Of a stretch of 64,000 nt of DNA, positions 26,560 through 38,786 are shown piece after piece (the stretch's first letter is position 1; the number at the start of each line of letters is the position of its first letter). Under the pieces are notes generated by a model, which saw only the letters and a list, made by a program, of their open reading frames with translations, had not been told where the DNA came from and did not search any database. Source of the stretch: Cristatella mucedo (taxonomy: Eukaryota > Bryozoa > Phylactolaemata > Cristatellidae); NCBI GenBank assembly GCA_009760855.2, contig WPIO01000025.1:605001-669000 (forward strand). Reading direction: 5' to 3'. A program made the translations under genes and the position numbers.

Positions 26560-27170
26560 GCGATCTAGGTTTCATTTCTCCAAACCCAGCTTTTACTAAA
26601 TTACAATGTCATCTGGACACTCACGCCTGCCTACCGCCAGCTACATAATAGTGCAGCATTATGGTTGGTGTTTGATTCCACAGCCGGTTCGGGCATTTGT
26701 GACATCTCGTCCAGCCTAAAGTAACTTACTAATCTGCCATGACAGTAAGACGCTTACGATTGGCGCTCTGCAACCATGTTTGCCTGTAGTGAAAGTGGCA
26801 GCTGTCGATTTAAAAACTTTACACCAATATGCACCGGCTCACTATCAAGCATCTTATTGGTTTTAAGCTGCCGTGACTCACTTTTTATGACCGCGCATTC
26901 TCTGGCTTCAGCCTACCTATCCGAGCTACATATGAAGGACGTTTGGCCTGAAACCACCACTCTTACGTCCCATGCAGTTTTGCTACTCTCCAAATAAATT
27001 TCGCACCTTTTTGAGACCACACCTTTAGCTAGCGCTCAAGAATCAGGGAACTGTCTCTCGTCTAACTTGCAGACATTGCCTGACTACTTGACTTTAGGTA
27101 AAGCGAGGCTAAAAAACGCTCCTGTTCCTCATAGCATTTGCTTAGTCTATTTGAGCTGTAATCTTTATGT
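26560..27170 (+). mobile_element. Old LINE fragment in the copy B intron
   Basis: Translation shows GSCRFKNFTPICTG and SLASAYLSEL in order, equivalent to the family HITPLLADLHWLP and SLAPAYLSDL, plus a final KVWN-like region. It has a direct counterpart at 49430-50060, so it was present before the A/B duplication. Confidence 0.65.
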
Positions 27171-27216
27171 TTATGTGAGCCGCGATTTAGTGTGCTATGA
27201 CTATCGTTGTTAAATC

Positions 27217-27375
27217 GGCTCAGCTAAATCTAAAAGCTCAGCTAAATCTAAAAGCTCAGCTAAATCTAAAAGCTCAGCTAAATCTAAAAGCTCAGCTAAA
27301 TCTAAAAGCTCAGCTAAATCTTAAAGCTCAGCTAAATCTTAAAGCTCAGTTAAATCTTAAAGCTCAGTTAAATCG
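27217..27375 (+). repeat. 18-bp tandem repeat, nearly nine copies
   Basis: Unit AGCTCAGCTAAATCTAAA in exact 18-bp register. Units 2-5 are identical, unit 1 differs at its first base (G for A), units 6-8 end CTTAA instead of CTAAA, and units 8-9 also change CAGC to CAGT. It is a minisatellite next to the old LINE in the copy B intron. Confidence 0.96.
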
Positions 27376-27889
27376 TCTCAGTATATGATGATGAAAAAGA
27401 AAGTAAGTCAATGGGTTAATGTTACCGTGCACAGTGTCGACCCAAGTAAACATATCGAGGACAAATCAAGCATGCATAGCAACTGCCCTTGGGGACTTTT
27501 GGGTTTTGACCTCGTTTATAAAATGTGAAGTCAGGCAATGCATTTAAGCTAGACGAGGACAAGGAGATCGCGTATTTACGAGCATAATAGCTAAAGGAGA
27601 CGTGTTCAAAACGTGTGTGATCTGTTAAAGGCACTGTAATCTACCTGAGTATGAAGAGCGTTTTTTTCGGGGCCTAGCTTGATTGGAATGCTGCTCACAC
27701 GGATAGGCTGAATTAATGGTGATTTTCCCAGAAAATGATTAGTTAAATTATGGTTACTTACTATTTAATTAATGTTATTAATATTAGATAACATCGCTAA
27801 ACATGTGCGGGCCCTTTTAGGAGCAGTTTACCCTATATTTTAGTACAACCACCAGTGCACACACTGACGTAACAAATAAAAAACAGGGC

Positions 27890-28990
27890 CCCTAGTAACA
27901 ATAGGAATAATATTAATAACACACCGGATAAAGTGCTCTCGGAAAACTCAGTCGCTTTCTTGGCACTTTACTTTGCTGCAAAGGAAACACGAACAGTTGA
28001 TTAGCTGTATCATGGCCAATAAACAAGAATAACTTGATTAGGGGTGACATGCGCAGGGTAAGCATGCAAGTGTGGTTAGTAGCAGCGTGCACAGTATCAG
28101 CATGTATGAGGACATAAAGAACGAATCAACAGGTACCCACTAAATGCTGTGACAAATATGTGCGTTTTTAATGTCTTTTTCAATGAGGTAAACTTAGGGA
28201 ATGTTGTGACGTAAGTCGGGAGCAATTTCCTGGCTTTAGGAGCATACTAACTAAAGGCACGGTCTAAAAAGTATTTGAGGCTTGTACGAGGTATAGGTAC
28301 GCAGTTAGATTCTGAAAAGCCAGTGGTACAGTTGTTAGCCTTGTGGAGCCCTCGATCTGATAGGTAGGCTGGAGGCCAAGAGTGAAGGGGCCTAAAAGTG
28401 GACAAAACCTTGAAATCGATTCGTTGTTTGGCTGGTTGCCAGTGCAGGTCTGCGAGAAGTGGTGAGATGTGGCAACTGCGATGCTCAAGTCAGAAAAGCC
28501 TAGCTGCAGAGTTTTGCATCAGCTGCAAGCGCCTGATTGTACAGGCACGTAGACCAGCAAGCAGTGAGTTACAAAAGTCAAGACGGTATGTCACAAATGC
28601 ATGGACCAACTTCGATGTGGTATCCCTGTCTAAACAAGCCCGAATTTTAGCAACGTTATGTAGCTGAAAGTAGGCAGGCTTGATTGCGGAGCTGATGTGG
28701 TCGTCTACAAAAATGGTACTTTAGAGCATGACACCTGAATTTCGTGCAGATTCAACAGGAGATATGCTGGCAGAACCGATTCTTGAGCGCTAGCTATTCC
28801 AAGTTCGGAATCTCACTTGTTTTTCCCATAACTAGTAAGTTGTTTTTATTATATTTTAATTTAAGAAATCTTTTTTCATCCAGGTGTGGACGTCAACAAT
28901 CCGTGCAGCAAGGGTGTTGAGACAACTTTACATGCTGGAGGGTTTGGAGGGGTCAAAACAAAGGTACAACTGCATGTCATACTTATTGAA
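27890..28990 (-). mobile_element. LINE fragment, post-RT region and 3' UTR
   Basis: Reverse-strand copy from an ATT-rich tail (27900) through the 3' UTR and the SIAVATSHHFSQTC-type region up to sequence near the RT active site (28880-28990, also seen at 52330-52540 and 45670-45850). Several frame breaks. Confidence 0.78.
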
Positions 28991-29824
28991 CTCAAAACCT
29001 AGGTTGCGCTTGGCAATCATATCGGCAAGATGAAGAATACAAACTATGAACAGAACAGCACGAAACACTTTGCCCTAACGACCTACGCCTTCGACGTTGG
29101 CTATCATACCAATTTGAGCGGTACTCTGCTATGCTAACAATCGAAGCCATCAGAATCAGTCGTGGTGACCTCTAAACTCAACATGTGACTCTGAGACATT
29201 AATCATAAATGCAGACTAATAATTGATGTTAAAAGATGGCTAACACCATTTTTTCTCTATGAGAAGCTCCCAATGGTGCATAGAAAAATGGCCCGGCTTT
29301 GTTCATTGCAGGCACATTTAGAAGGTAGTCACGGTATGCTACAAATTGAGTCTCGTCTTTCTTTATTCCGTGAGATTAGAAAAAACATTCGCTAGTAAAA
29401 CCGTCTCAGCCGCTAATCTCATTTAATCCATTTAGATAATATTGATTAGCTATAGAAATAATAAATACAGGTTGGATAATTTAGCAGCCTGATATATAGA
29501 AAGATTCCGGAGTCCTGGTGGCTATTGAACCGCTGAAGTGAAAAATATAGACTTGGTTGGTGCGAGAATCGTTCTCAAGACCTATGTCGCAAACTTGAGG
29601 AGCTTACCCGTGGGTTACCACCTAGGTAACACGTAACACAATGACTGGTTTAAGACCCCACAAGCTCCCTAGTACACTTCGTACATATGCGTGGTTGTAA
29701 ATGCATCCTGTTATATCCTTATGCTTATCAAATATATCTAAACACACATGGGTTTGCACACGTGTATAAGCACGGACCTCGGTGAGTGGTGTCCGAGTGT
29801 TGATTTATATTTCTCTTATTCATC

Positions 29825-30025
29825 TGGGGGGCGCTGAAAGTATGGGGTACCTCGCGGTTTGGAATTAGGTACCTTCATTTAATATCCACGATCTTCCTTT
29901 GACCGATGTAATTTCCAAACACTACCTTGGCTCTCGTTTCTATGCCAATGACCGCCAGTTCAACATATCATGCAACCCGTTGAAGCCTTGCTCACCGACT
30001 CATTCAACCTTGCACTGTAAATGAC
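29825..30025 (+). mobile_element. LINE reverse transcriptase fragment
   Basis: Plus-strand gaaagtatggggtacctcg followed by tctatgccaatgaccgccagttc corresponds to the RT blocks YGVPQG and Y-ADDTQ, with stops and small gaps. Shared with 51165-51375. Confidence 0.6.
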
Positions 30026-30031
30026 ATCTAA

Positions 30032-30070
30032 TCCTAATATTATGATCCTAATATTAATCCTAATATTATG
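30032..30070. repeat. Short CCTAATATTA tandem repeat
   Basis: Three copies of cctaatatta with small spacers, directly before the TA/GT microsatellite. Confidence 0.8.
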
Positions 30071-30082
30071 ATGAAATATACA

Positions 30083-30106
30083 GAATATATATATATATAT
30101 GTGTGT

Positions 30107-30203
<97 letters not shown>
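30083..30203. repeat. TA then GT microsatellite
   Basis: About 18 bp of (TA)n followed by about 100 bp of (GT)n with one ATGT interruption. The repeat is read as false His/Thr or Cys/Val frames. Confidence 0.96.
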
Positions 30204-30205
<2 letters not shown>

Positions 30206-33200
30206 GTACTGGCACAAATATGTTGGGCATCATGGGAGGAGCAATTAGATATCTGAAATACTGAAGTTTGGTTTTGCAAATCGAGACTATCAAATATCAC
30301 GTTAAGATATATGTAAGGCAAGAAAAAGTTTAAATTTTCCAAATAATGCAAGCAGCCACGTTGATTATCCAAATGGTTTTGAAGAAAAGTAAAGTAAGTA
30401 TTTTGGCACTTTCAAGCGGATCCGGAAATAATTGCGATTTTAAAGGATAAATCGGTTTAGCTCCATGAGAAAACGATAGAGAATCGCTTGGATTTGTTCC
30501 ATAACGCCACTCGTAAAATGTATCATAATCACTGTATTGGATACTTCTTCAGAAATTGTCAACCTTAGAGACACAGGGTTTTTGAGCATGCTAGTTAATA
30601 TCCATGCCTCTTTTTAGATCGTGTGAGAAATTGGTGGTGAAGATTGAGAAATAAAATAATTCGTTAATCTTTATCCTCATGAAGGCTGTGTAAGAATTTT
30701 CAACTGTTTTGCAAGTTTCGACAGACATCTGACATTTTAAAATCAGGAGAACTGTATGTATTAAGAACTTTCCTACTTAAATTAAGAGGTAGTATTTCAA
30801 TTTAGTACGTGCCTTATACCAACTGCCATATGCTATACCAGGGAGATTTGAAAAAAAGTTTTATAATGTGTTATTAATCAGGTAACTCAGGCTGGCGGTA
30901 TGTTTTACATTCTACCTAGTCGTTGATATCTTGAATAGTTTTGAACTCTCATCGACCTAAAGTTGTGTACACTAAAAATGTATGCAATATAAATCCTTTC
31001 CCAGGTGCCTTTAAAGAAACTATTTAGCCTAAGGAGCTACATAGTTTATGCGTATCACTTATTAATTTTGCTAAACTCATAACGTTAGCTAATATTATTC
31101 CTGACACTGTTCTTGAGATAAATTCTTTGTATAAATCATTTCTTCGTGCATGTAGTTGTTATTATTCTGCAGTGCTTAGTCTGCAAAAACTAATATCCTA
31201 CAGCAGTAGTGACTATTTCCCTATCCGTATATTTTCCAGAGTCAGCAAATAGCGTCATTTAGCACGTTTCATGACGTGAGAAAACCAATGCGTTACCGTC
31301 CGCGATTTGGTGTAAATATTGCTATTACTCGGGAATCATTTTCTGGGCTGAATTTGACGCTAGCCCTTTTAAGCACTCAATTATCACCAGCGGTACTTTT
31401 GGCACCTACCTAATCCGTAACGCTCAGTTTACTTCAAATAGGCACCTAGAAACGCAGATGCTCGCCCTCGTGGCTGTCATAAGTCATCCTGCTCTTACAG
31501 ATACAATAAAAATGTAACACTTAAATTATTTAATAGCTATCGTGGTAGTGATGATGAAATTATTGCATTCTAGAAACAAGCTTCTGCTGCTAGACCTGAT
31601 AGTCCGATAAGAAAAGATCCTAAAATGTCGCTTGCTATGCCGGCGCTTGCATTGGTTATAAATTGTAAAAATATTTCTGGTGAGAGGTCCATAAAAACAT
31701 TTTAAAAACCGCAGATATGTAGAGAGTATTTTTCGCACCGCCTAAATTTCCCGCTTGTTTTTAGGGTTGACCGAATTGGTTGCAGGCGACGCTATTGTGT
31801 CATTGCAAGAGTGAACCTCTAATCTACTCCCAGCATGAGGCTCACAAGGACGTAATAGTGAAGCTATTATCTGCTCGAGTACCGGCGGTTCTGCGTACTG
31901 ATCCGGATAGATCTTAAACGAGACGATACATCGATCCCGGCCCTCATTCTCTGCATTACGCAATACAATATAGGCAACACCAACGGCGACAGCCGAGATT
32001 GAGTTATCTACAGAGCGTCAAAGAATACCGAAACTTCATGCTGAAGCGGTTGTATGACATTCGTTCTGAAAACTCCGTCTTTGTCGCAATGGCTGAGGAC
32101 GAATTGACTGCAGCGTATAGCTTTCACTTGGATCTTTAAAAAAAGTTAAATTGGTATGCATATGTGAAAAACAGTCTGTAACGCTCACAGAGCTCAATGC
32201 AGAGGGTAGCTTCAGGTCGTGTGAGTGAGTCCTGTAATAGGCAATGCATCATTGCTCATTGCAAGGAGAGATGATAGTTTCTGGCATCATCGAAATTTAC
32301 TTAGATTCATATATATGCATACGTCTGTCTACTTAAATGTATCTAGAAATTTGTCGCGGATTTCACCTCTAGCGTGAGTTTCCGCCTCTGTTGTTAACCA
32401 CTGAGCTAACCCTTAGTAGAGGCGCCACGGACTGCTGAGAGTTAGGGAAAGGGCGTGGTAGAGACAAATCAAGACTAATAAATAGCTTCGTTTTGAATTG
32501 ATTATTAAAAATTTTCGGAAGTGTCAGAACTCTTGTTACGAAGCACAAATAGCATTTGTACTGCGTTATTGCAAACCATTAGGCAGGTTGAGCAATAAGT
32601 AAGGTACGACACAATTTCCATTAGAAGCACTGATATGATTGAGCAGATTTTTAATGACATGAAATGTAAAGCGTAAGTTTGTAGTGGAGTTTCAAAAATC
32701 GGTTTTTCCTGCTAAGCGGTGCTAGCTATGGAGCAAACAAAATTGCAAAGATCCACATTGTTCGGCGCAGTTCCAACAGGTACTGAAAACTGTTAGCGGT
32801 AAATTAAATTAATTGAGTTAAGTTAAACTGGCGTTTGGCGGTTTTTGGAAACAGAGCTTTCTGCTCCTCTACTGCCAGCGTAATAGATCAAAACGATATA
32901 AATTTGGAGCAAAATGGTGGCTAATGCGACAGGGCATCGCGAAAAGCGACAGATGCGACTTCATGGCATGTATGCCTGCAAAAGGGTAAAGTTATAATGA
33001 CCTATTTCGCTATTCAAACCTATGACCTGCGTCATTTAATAGGAAACCGTAACGAAGTGCTAGGAATAGATTGAGGATCTTAGAATGAGCATTCTTCGAA
33101 ATATTCCTGGTTGAGCCCACACGAAAAACTATGAGTTTAACGACAGAAATGCAATTTCTTTACTCAGCACCTAGCTGTCTTCCTACCTAAATGTCCACTA

Positions 33201-33729
33201 AAATATTATCTCTGGTATTTTCTGAGTAAAGATTCCTGATTATATAATCGTACAATTTTTTGATGTCTAAAGTTTTCTTTATCTAGTACATTTCTTGGAA
33301 GGCGTACAAGCTCGGACCTCATGAACAGTAAAGCCTAAGCAGTAGTCCTTTAAATTTTTGTAATTGTACGATAGGAAAATCATTTTAAGAATAAACCCTA
33401 TTTACTTAAAGAAACCAGTTTGACAATACAGTTACAGAGTCATAGCTTACCATTTTCAAATTGATTTTATGCATGGTTAAGTAGAAATATTATCTAACGC
33501 AATATAATATTGAGAAAAACGACGATCATTTTAAATGGATGATTTCACATAACTATAAGCCTGCAGCTTGAAGTATGCCGCAGTAGCGTTGGCTGCACGA
33601 TAGCTCAGTTGTGACTAGATGGTCTGTAGCCATTCAGAGGCAAAGTAAATGAATTGGCTTACGGACGTAATTATTGCACGTGTCGCATGTCTTAGCATTA
33701 CAGGCGTTTAGACCTGAAATGTATTCAGA
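30204..33729. other. Block B, no gene recognised
   Basis: AT-rich sequence with one tRNA-like fragment (32355-32428). Only its last 200 bp (from 33540) visibly match block A. Confidence 0.5.
32355..32428 (-). repeat. tRNA-like sequence (SINE head or tRNA pseudogene)
   Basis: Minus strand has a good Pol III A box (TTAGCTCAGTGGTTAA, 32394-32409) followed at normal spacing by a poor B box (GAGGTGAAATCC). No proper acceptor stem, so it is not called as a tRNA gene. Confidence 0.4.
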
Positions 33730-34095
33730 AAATTGGGCAGCTGCATGGAAAAAGACCAAGAATTATGAAAAAAGTGTCGTTTACTTCCGCCAACTCTGGA
33801 AAATTTGAATAATCTGAAGAGCCGTAGATAGCTTGGCTCCTTCATACCTATTGGAACTGCTGCACCAGTTTTAGCCTTCTCGTACCTTCAGGTGCTCTAC
33901 CGACAAACAAGTACTGAACTGATCTGCTCTTAGGTTTAAAGACTTTTTGCAACAAAACCTTTAGCGTTGCAGGTACTAGCCTATCTAAATCGCTTTCCTA
34001 ATTATTATGCAGCTCCCAAATACTCTCTTGCTGCCGACTGTGACACATATTTTCCAGCCCTCCTGAAATATTGAATAAGTCTCCACGCGCCCTCC
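33730..34095 (+). mobile_element. LINE C-terminal fragment of a second family
   Basis: One frame reads AVDSLAPSYLLELLHQF, the widespread APSYL-DLL motif of CR1/L2 C-termini, but the rest does not match the main family here. The counterpart at 54190-54560 reads KSVPSYLADLLRQCQPAR. Both copies are broken. Confidence 0.5.
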
Positions 34096-34929
34096 CGACA
34101 CAGCTATTCTTCTCGCGTTCTATTTGTGGTGTGAAACGAAGTCTTTTGGCTACCGCGTGCAAACGGTAGGCCACTTAGGCTTTAGGTGTATCTGTGAGAT
34201 TTAATTGGGTTACAGAGGGAGAGGCATTTATTAGCTATGATAAAACCCGGACTGAAAGTGCATCAGTGCGTATGTAACCAAGCTCAAGTAAATTGGACTT
34301 CTAGCCACTCATTGCCTCTGAAAGCACTCCGATCAGGCTCTAAACTGGGCGAAAGGTAAGTGAAAGTGATTTTTAAAGATCGATGTCCGCAATCCATAAA
34401 TTCTTTATACTGTACTTAATTTTCTAAGCCTCATCGTGACACGATGCAGGCTCGTGTGCCTTTGTCGGCTTATGTAACGTAACTCAACAAAGCCACACAG
34501 ACTAAGCTTTTATTATGCGAAAGAGTTTTCTACAGCCCAATCAGAGCCTAAACGGTTTTATTATGCAAGTGGTGACCAAAATTTAAAATGACAACATAAT
34601 TGGTGAAACTTCAACATTGCATAGAAGTCCGAAACCAGTCTTTGCATTCGAACGGTATACCGGCAACCTCTAAAAACGACTCTAATCAGGCAGCCTGTCA
34701 TCCTCCCTATGAGTGAGAGTGGATTCTGACTGTAGAGCTGCACGGTTGACGAACGCTCAGTGCAATACCTAATTTGCGAAATTCTGTAGTTATCTGATGC
34801 AAGTTGTGATACGGCTGTTGGTAAGAACGGTAAATACATAGCTGATGCATGAATACTGCTTATATGGCTTTCAGCTAGCTCGAGGGGGGTCTCAACGACA
34901 TTCTCGGACGTTCTATTTGTTTTCCCGCC

Positions 34930-35015
34930 CTCCCCCGTCGTCGCCCAAGGGTAAAGTCCTCACTGTTCACGACTCAGGGCGATCCTTTACTGCTCACTGC
35001 AAGTTGATCTCACGA
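34930..35015 (+). repeat. SINE-like fragment, block B
   Basis: ggtaaagtcctcac and gggcgatcctttactgctcac match the SINE-like tail at 63900-63925 and, reversed, at 50190-50215. Its counterpart in block A is 55455-55615. Confidence 0.45.
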
Positions 35016-36039
35016 ATCTCACGATTTGATAACATAGGTCTAGTTTGACTGAGGTCTGGTGAGAAACTTGATATTTATTCGTACAGGTATTCGTAAGGTC
35101 ACAATGCCAGCTGCAATTACATTGAAAGGTCGCTCGTGCTAGCCTCGCTGTCTGTGCCAATTTGCATGCTAATCGTTCCATTATTCTTTTAAAAATATCA
35201 ATACGTGTGCTGTCATCAATGGGGCAAAGTCAGAGCGGATGCGGGCATCACTTCTTAGTCCTCGACCGTACCCCTTAATTCGGAAACGACTGCTGTGACG
35301 TATGCAAGCTTATTTGTAACGAATATGAGTAGCGATCGACATCTATGCATGGGGAAGGTTAATTATTCCTCTGCTATGAGGAGAAGATGTAGAATAGGAT
35401 TTAGATTAGAAGATTAGAAGGCGCCTTCCTTGCATCTTTTGCACAAATGGCAGCAAACATGAAGGCGGAGAATACGCTCCACAAATAATTACTGCACATG
35501 AATTCAATATAATTGAATACTACGCATCCGACTCATAGTATTTATAAGTGAATGGAGTCTAACGGTCTGTAGGAAATGCAATAGTTCTTCTGAGAATGCC
35601 AGACAGAATTTCTGTATTCATAAAAGAATAAAACTCCGAGAAATTATGAAATGCAAGGTAAATAGCGAGGGTCGCAGTTTTTAAAATAGACAAGTAGCTA
35701 GAAACATGCAGGACAAAGTTACCACCCAAAGTTAGCTAATAGCAAGAAAAATGAGTTTTATACATGTACACTATTACCGTAGCCGGAGGCCTTATGCATC
35801 TTTGCTGCTCAATCTCATATGCCAGAAGAGTGGTCCATTTGGTCTTGCAAAACACCTAGCCTCTACCATACCTGGCAATCGTTTCTGTATGGCAGTGCCT
35901 TCGCAGCCCAGAGACTCTGAAAGACGATCGGTGATGCAGGGTACGTGTTTCGGCCCGAAGGCTCAGACCAAGAGGTCACTGACGCGTTCAATGGGGGTTC
36001 AATGGGGCTAGAGGTCTCTGGGAGATGTCAGATAACTGC
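35016..36039. other. Place where copy B exon 1 should be; no such exon found
   Basis: Block A has about 2 kb here, including exon 1. In block B matching flanks come within about 300-400 bp of each other (near 35050 and 35400), and no SLVEC/ALW/NPC-type frame is present on the minus strand. Confidence 0.5.
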
Positions 36040-36555
36040 AATATTATTACTGCACTCGACAAAGCGCCCTCAGTGAACTCAATCTCTTTCTAGGCGCTTT
36101 AAATTTACTGCAAAGGGAAATGCAATTGAATGGTAAGTAAAATCATGCTTGAAAAACAAACAAAATGAATAACATGGTTAGGGGTGACTTGCACAGGGTC
36201 AGCATGCATGTATGGTTAGTGGCACCATTCACAGTGTCAGCATGCATAAGCACATGAAGGACGAATCACAGAGACCCACTAAATGCTGTCCCAAATAGGG
36301 AAGTTTTTAAGTTTTTTTTTTAAATGTGGTCAAGTCAGGCGATGTTCTGACGCAAGCCGGGAGTGAGTCCCAGGCTTTGGAAGCATGCAAACAGAATGCA
36401 CGGTCTCCAAATGATTTAAGGTTTGTACGAGGTATTTGTAGACTGTTGGATTCCGAAAAGCTGGTGGTATGAGACTTGGCCTGGTGGGGAATAGATCTGA
36501 GAGATAGGCTGGAGCCAAAGAATGAAGTGACCTAAAAGTGAGTGATAAAAACATT
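36040..36555 (-). mobile_element. LINE 3' end fragment
   Basis: Good copy of the 3' UTR and SLTFRSLHSLAPAYLSDL region, with a short ATTATT tail at 36042. It is present in block B only at this point, so it inserted after the duplication. Confidence 0.82.
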
Positions 36556-36559
36556 AGTT

Positions 36560-37620
36560 CAGTTATCCCTTGGCCTCAGTGGATAGGGGTATGTAGAACG
36601 CTTTGTTGATATGCTACCAAAGAACGATATTCCTCGGATTTTTACATTGAATTAGCCACTGGAAGTCGTACCTCAGCGTTCCGAGGGCGGGGCTGTTGCT
36701 TTATTTGCGTCTTGCTCGAATATGTGCCTCTAAATGCCTCTGAAGGCTGAATTGCTATTGTGGCAGACAAGCAGTCACTGGTCTTAAAGCTTAACCTAGC
36801 GGCTACAGTGTCTGCTGGCCCAACAGAAGGGCAAATCAGTTGAGCCCACCAGTTGCTTCTTCCGAAACAACCCTGTCGCACAGCGAGCAGCATAATCCTC
36901 GAAAACCATCGCTATCTTTAGACAGGGCACATGCTCTTTGGAATGGCAGTGTCAGTAGAGGCCAGTGCACGACGACTTAAATAGACTGTCGCTATGCCGA
37001 CAGTCAGTCCTCAAATGTATTGGCTTCGTGCTCTTCCTGATTCAGAGCTGCCGGTACTTAGTAGGCTGTATCCAAGCAAACAACCGAGCTAACCGGGAAG
37101 CTATAGCCTTCTTTAATTGATTATACGCACCGCGTTTCATTATGGCTGTCTTTGGATGTTAACGTTGGCTCCACAAGAATGTTTACCGCTCTTCTTTCAT
37201 TTCAGGACCAGTATCCGGCTGACTGCTCTGACAATGCAATGTCATTGGCTCTATTTTTTGGTACCCTGATTGAGCTATAGTCTATTTGAATTGCTGAGGA
37301 ATATTCTCGCTGGGACGGCAAGATACCATTAAGTCAGCAGTGGCTGCAGGCAAGCCGGCTGAAGATTGGCTTAATAACTAGTAGCCGAGAGCTCAGTCAA
37401 TAAGGTGGCAGCAATATGGCACCCTGTACATGACAGCTCTTTAGTCTTGCAAGAGGTCTGAAGAGCTGGTCGGACCACTACTACATGCTGTATGTTCTGC
37501 CTTCCTTCTGTGTGTGGTAGGCATGGATTCATCTCCTTTTCGGTTAAAAGGATATCGATGATGGCGTGGCATTGTGGTATGTGCAAAATATTAATACAGC
37601 AGCATTCGGCTGTCTCTGGT
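36560..37620. repeat. Unclassified segment shared with 58510-59690
   Basis: Recognisable pairs include cacagtgtctgctggccc / taccgtgtctgcacaccc, cgtgctcttcctgatt / cgtgctcttcccgatc, ggtaccctgattgagct / gctaccctgattgaccg, and gctgggacggcaagatac / actgggatggcgagatac. It could be the distal part of the block duplication or an interspersed repeat, perhaps linked to the adjacent gypsy remains. No protein was identified. Confidence 0.5.
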
Positions 37621-37637
37621 CTTTCAAAACTCCGATA

Positions 37638-38297
37638 TAATAATAATAATAATAATGTACTTGATAAAGCACCCTCAGAGAACTCAATCTTTTTCTAGGT
37701 GCTTAACATTTGCTGCAAAGGGAAATGCAATTGAATGGTGAGTAATATCATGCTTGATAAACAAACATGAATAAAATTGTTAGGGGTGACATGCACAGGG
37801 TCAGCATACAAATGTGGTTAGTGGCAACATGCATAGTGTCAGCACGCATAAGCACATCAAGGACGAATCACAGGTACCTGCTACATGCTGTCCTAAATAG
37901 GTGTGTTTCTAAGTTCCTTTTTAATGTGGTCAGGTCAGGGGATGTTCTGACACAGGTTGGGAGGGAGTTCCAGGCTTTGGGAGCTTACGAACTAAATGCA
38001 CGGTCTCCAAATGATTTAAGGTTTGTAGGAGGTATTTGTAGACTGTTGGATTCCGAAAAGAGGGTGGTACGATGCTGGGCCTGATGGGGTAGTATATCTG
38101 ACAGATAGGCTGGAGCCATAGAATGAAGGGACCTACAATTGAGTGACAAAACCTTGAGGTCAATCCGTTGCTTGACTGGTAGCCAGTGCAGGTCGGCGAG
38201 AAGTGGAGTTATGTGGCAACTGCGACGCTCACGACAGACAAGCCTAGCTGCAGAGTTTTGCACCAGCTGCAATCGCCTGATCGCACATGCTCACACT
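37638..38297 (-). mobile_element. LINE 3' end fragment, little decayed
   Basis: (TAA)n at 37638-37657 begins a minus-strand copy with a nearly complete frame (QNSAARLVCRERRSCHITPL through FGDRAFSS). It is very close to the copies at 1044 and 45055, suggesting recent activity of the family. Confidence 0.87.
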
Positions 38298-38651
38298 TCT
38301 CGACCATTAGCTGACCCTATGACCCCAGCCAGGTGGATCGATTGACAGGCTTAGCCTGCTGAAATGGCTGCCGGCCAATATGACACTTCTTTAGATTAAT
38401 TTAAGCCCACCGTTTCTGTTACGGCCGACACTTGATTGATGCCAGTCAGTGCTGCTACGGTCAACCGCCTATGCCTGCTGGAGGTGTCGCTGTGTAGCAC
38501 AGGCTGACTCTGGGAACTGGTGGTGGCAGCTATTGAGAAACCCATGATTTTTCGCTCTGTCAGGAACTGTGGAAGAAGGTCATTCGTACAGCCTAGATAT
38601 GATAGAGGTCAATCGAATTGCGAAACGTTTGTCCATTAGCAGGATTCAAAC

Positions 38652-38694
<43 letters not shown>

Positions 38695-38786
38695 CGCGCG
38701 CGTGCTCGCGCTCGCGTGTGTGTGTGTGCGGGCGCGAGCACAAGCGTGTGCGTGTTCGCGTGTGGGTGTGTGTGCGCGTGTGTGGA
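38652..38786. repeat. GT/GC alternating purine-pyrimidine tract
   Basis: (GT)n passing into (GC)n, then mixed GCTCGC and GTGTGC steps. Strong Z-DNA-forming character. Confidence 0.95.

Larger units (their letters stand above)
24470..37620. repeat. Segmental duplication, copy B block
   Basis: Matched by eye to 46910-59690 in the same order and orientation. Anchor pairs include the FReD exons (25.1-25.9 with 47.9-48.8 kb), LINE pieces (26.6-27.2 with 49.4-50.1 kb), 29385-30020 with 50715-51370, 33540-35050 with 54000-55560, 35400-35720 with 57680-58580 around an A-only LINE, and 36780-37600 with 58830-59680. Divergence is high, so the event is old. About 2 kb that holds exon 1 in block A has no counterpart here. 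Block ends are approximate. Confidence 0.75.

Noticed and set aside
27217-27375. CRISPR-like array
   Set aside because: Units are directly adjacent with no spacers and the genome is eukaryotic.
27197-27388. Repetitive peptide (QLNLKA)n as a protein
   Set aside because: It arises because the 18-bp minisatellite is divisible by three; no start context, no splice sites and no flanking coding sequence.
29960-30372. His-Thr and Cys-Val frames
   Set aside because: Translations of the GT repeat.
33590-33660. tRNA-like gatagctcagttgtgac
   Set aside because: Resembles an A box only; no B box or stems, and the match is not kept in block A.
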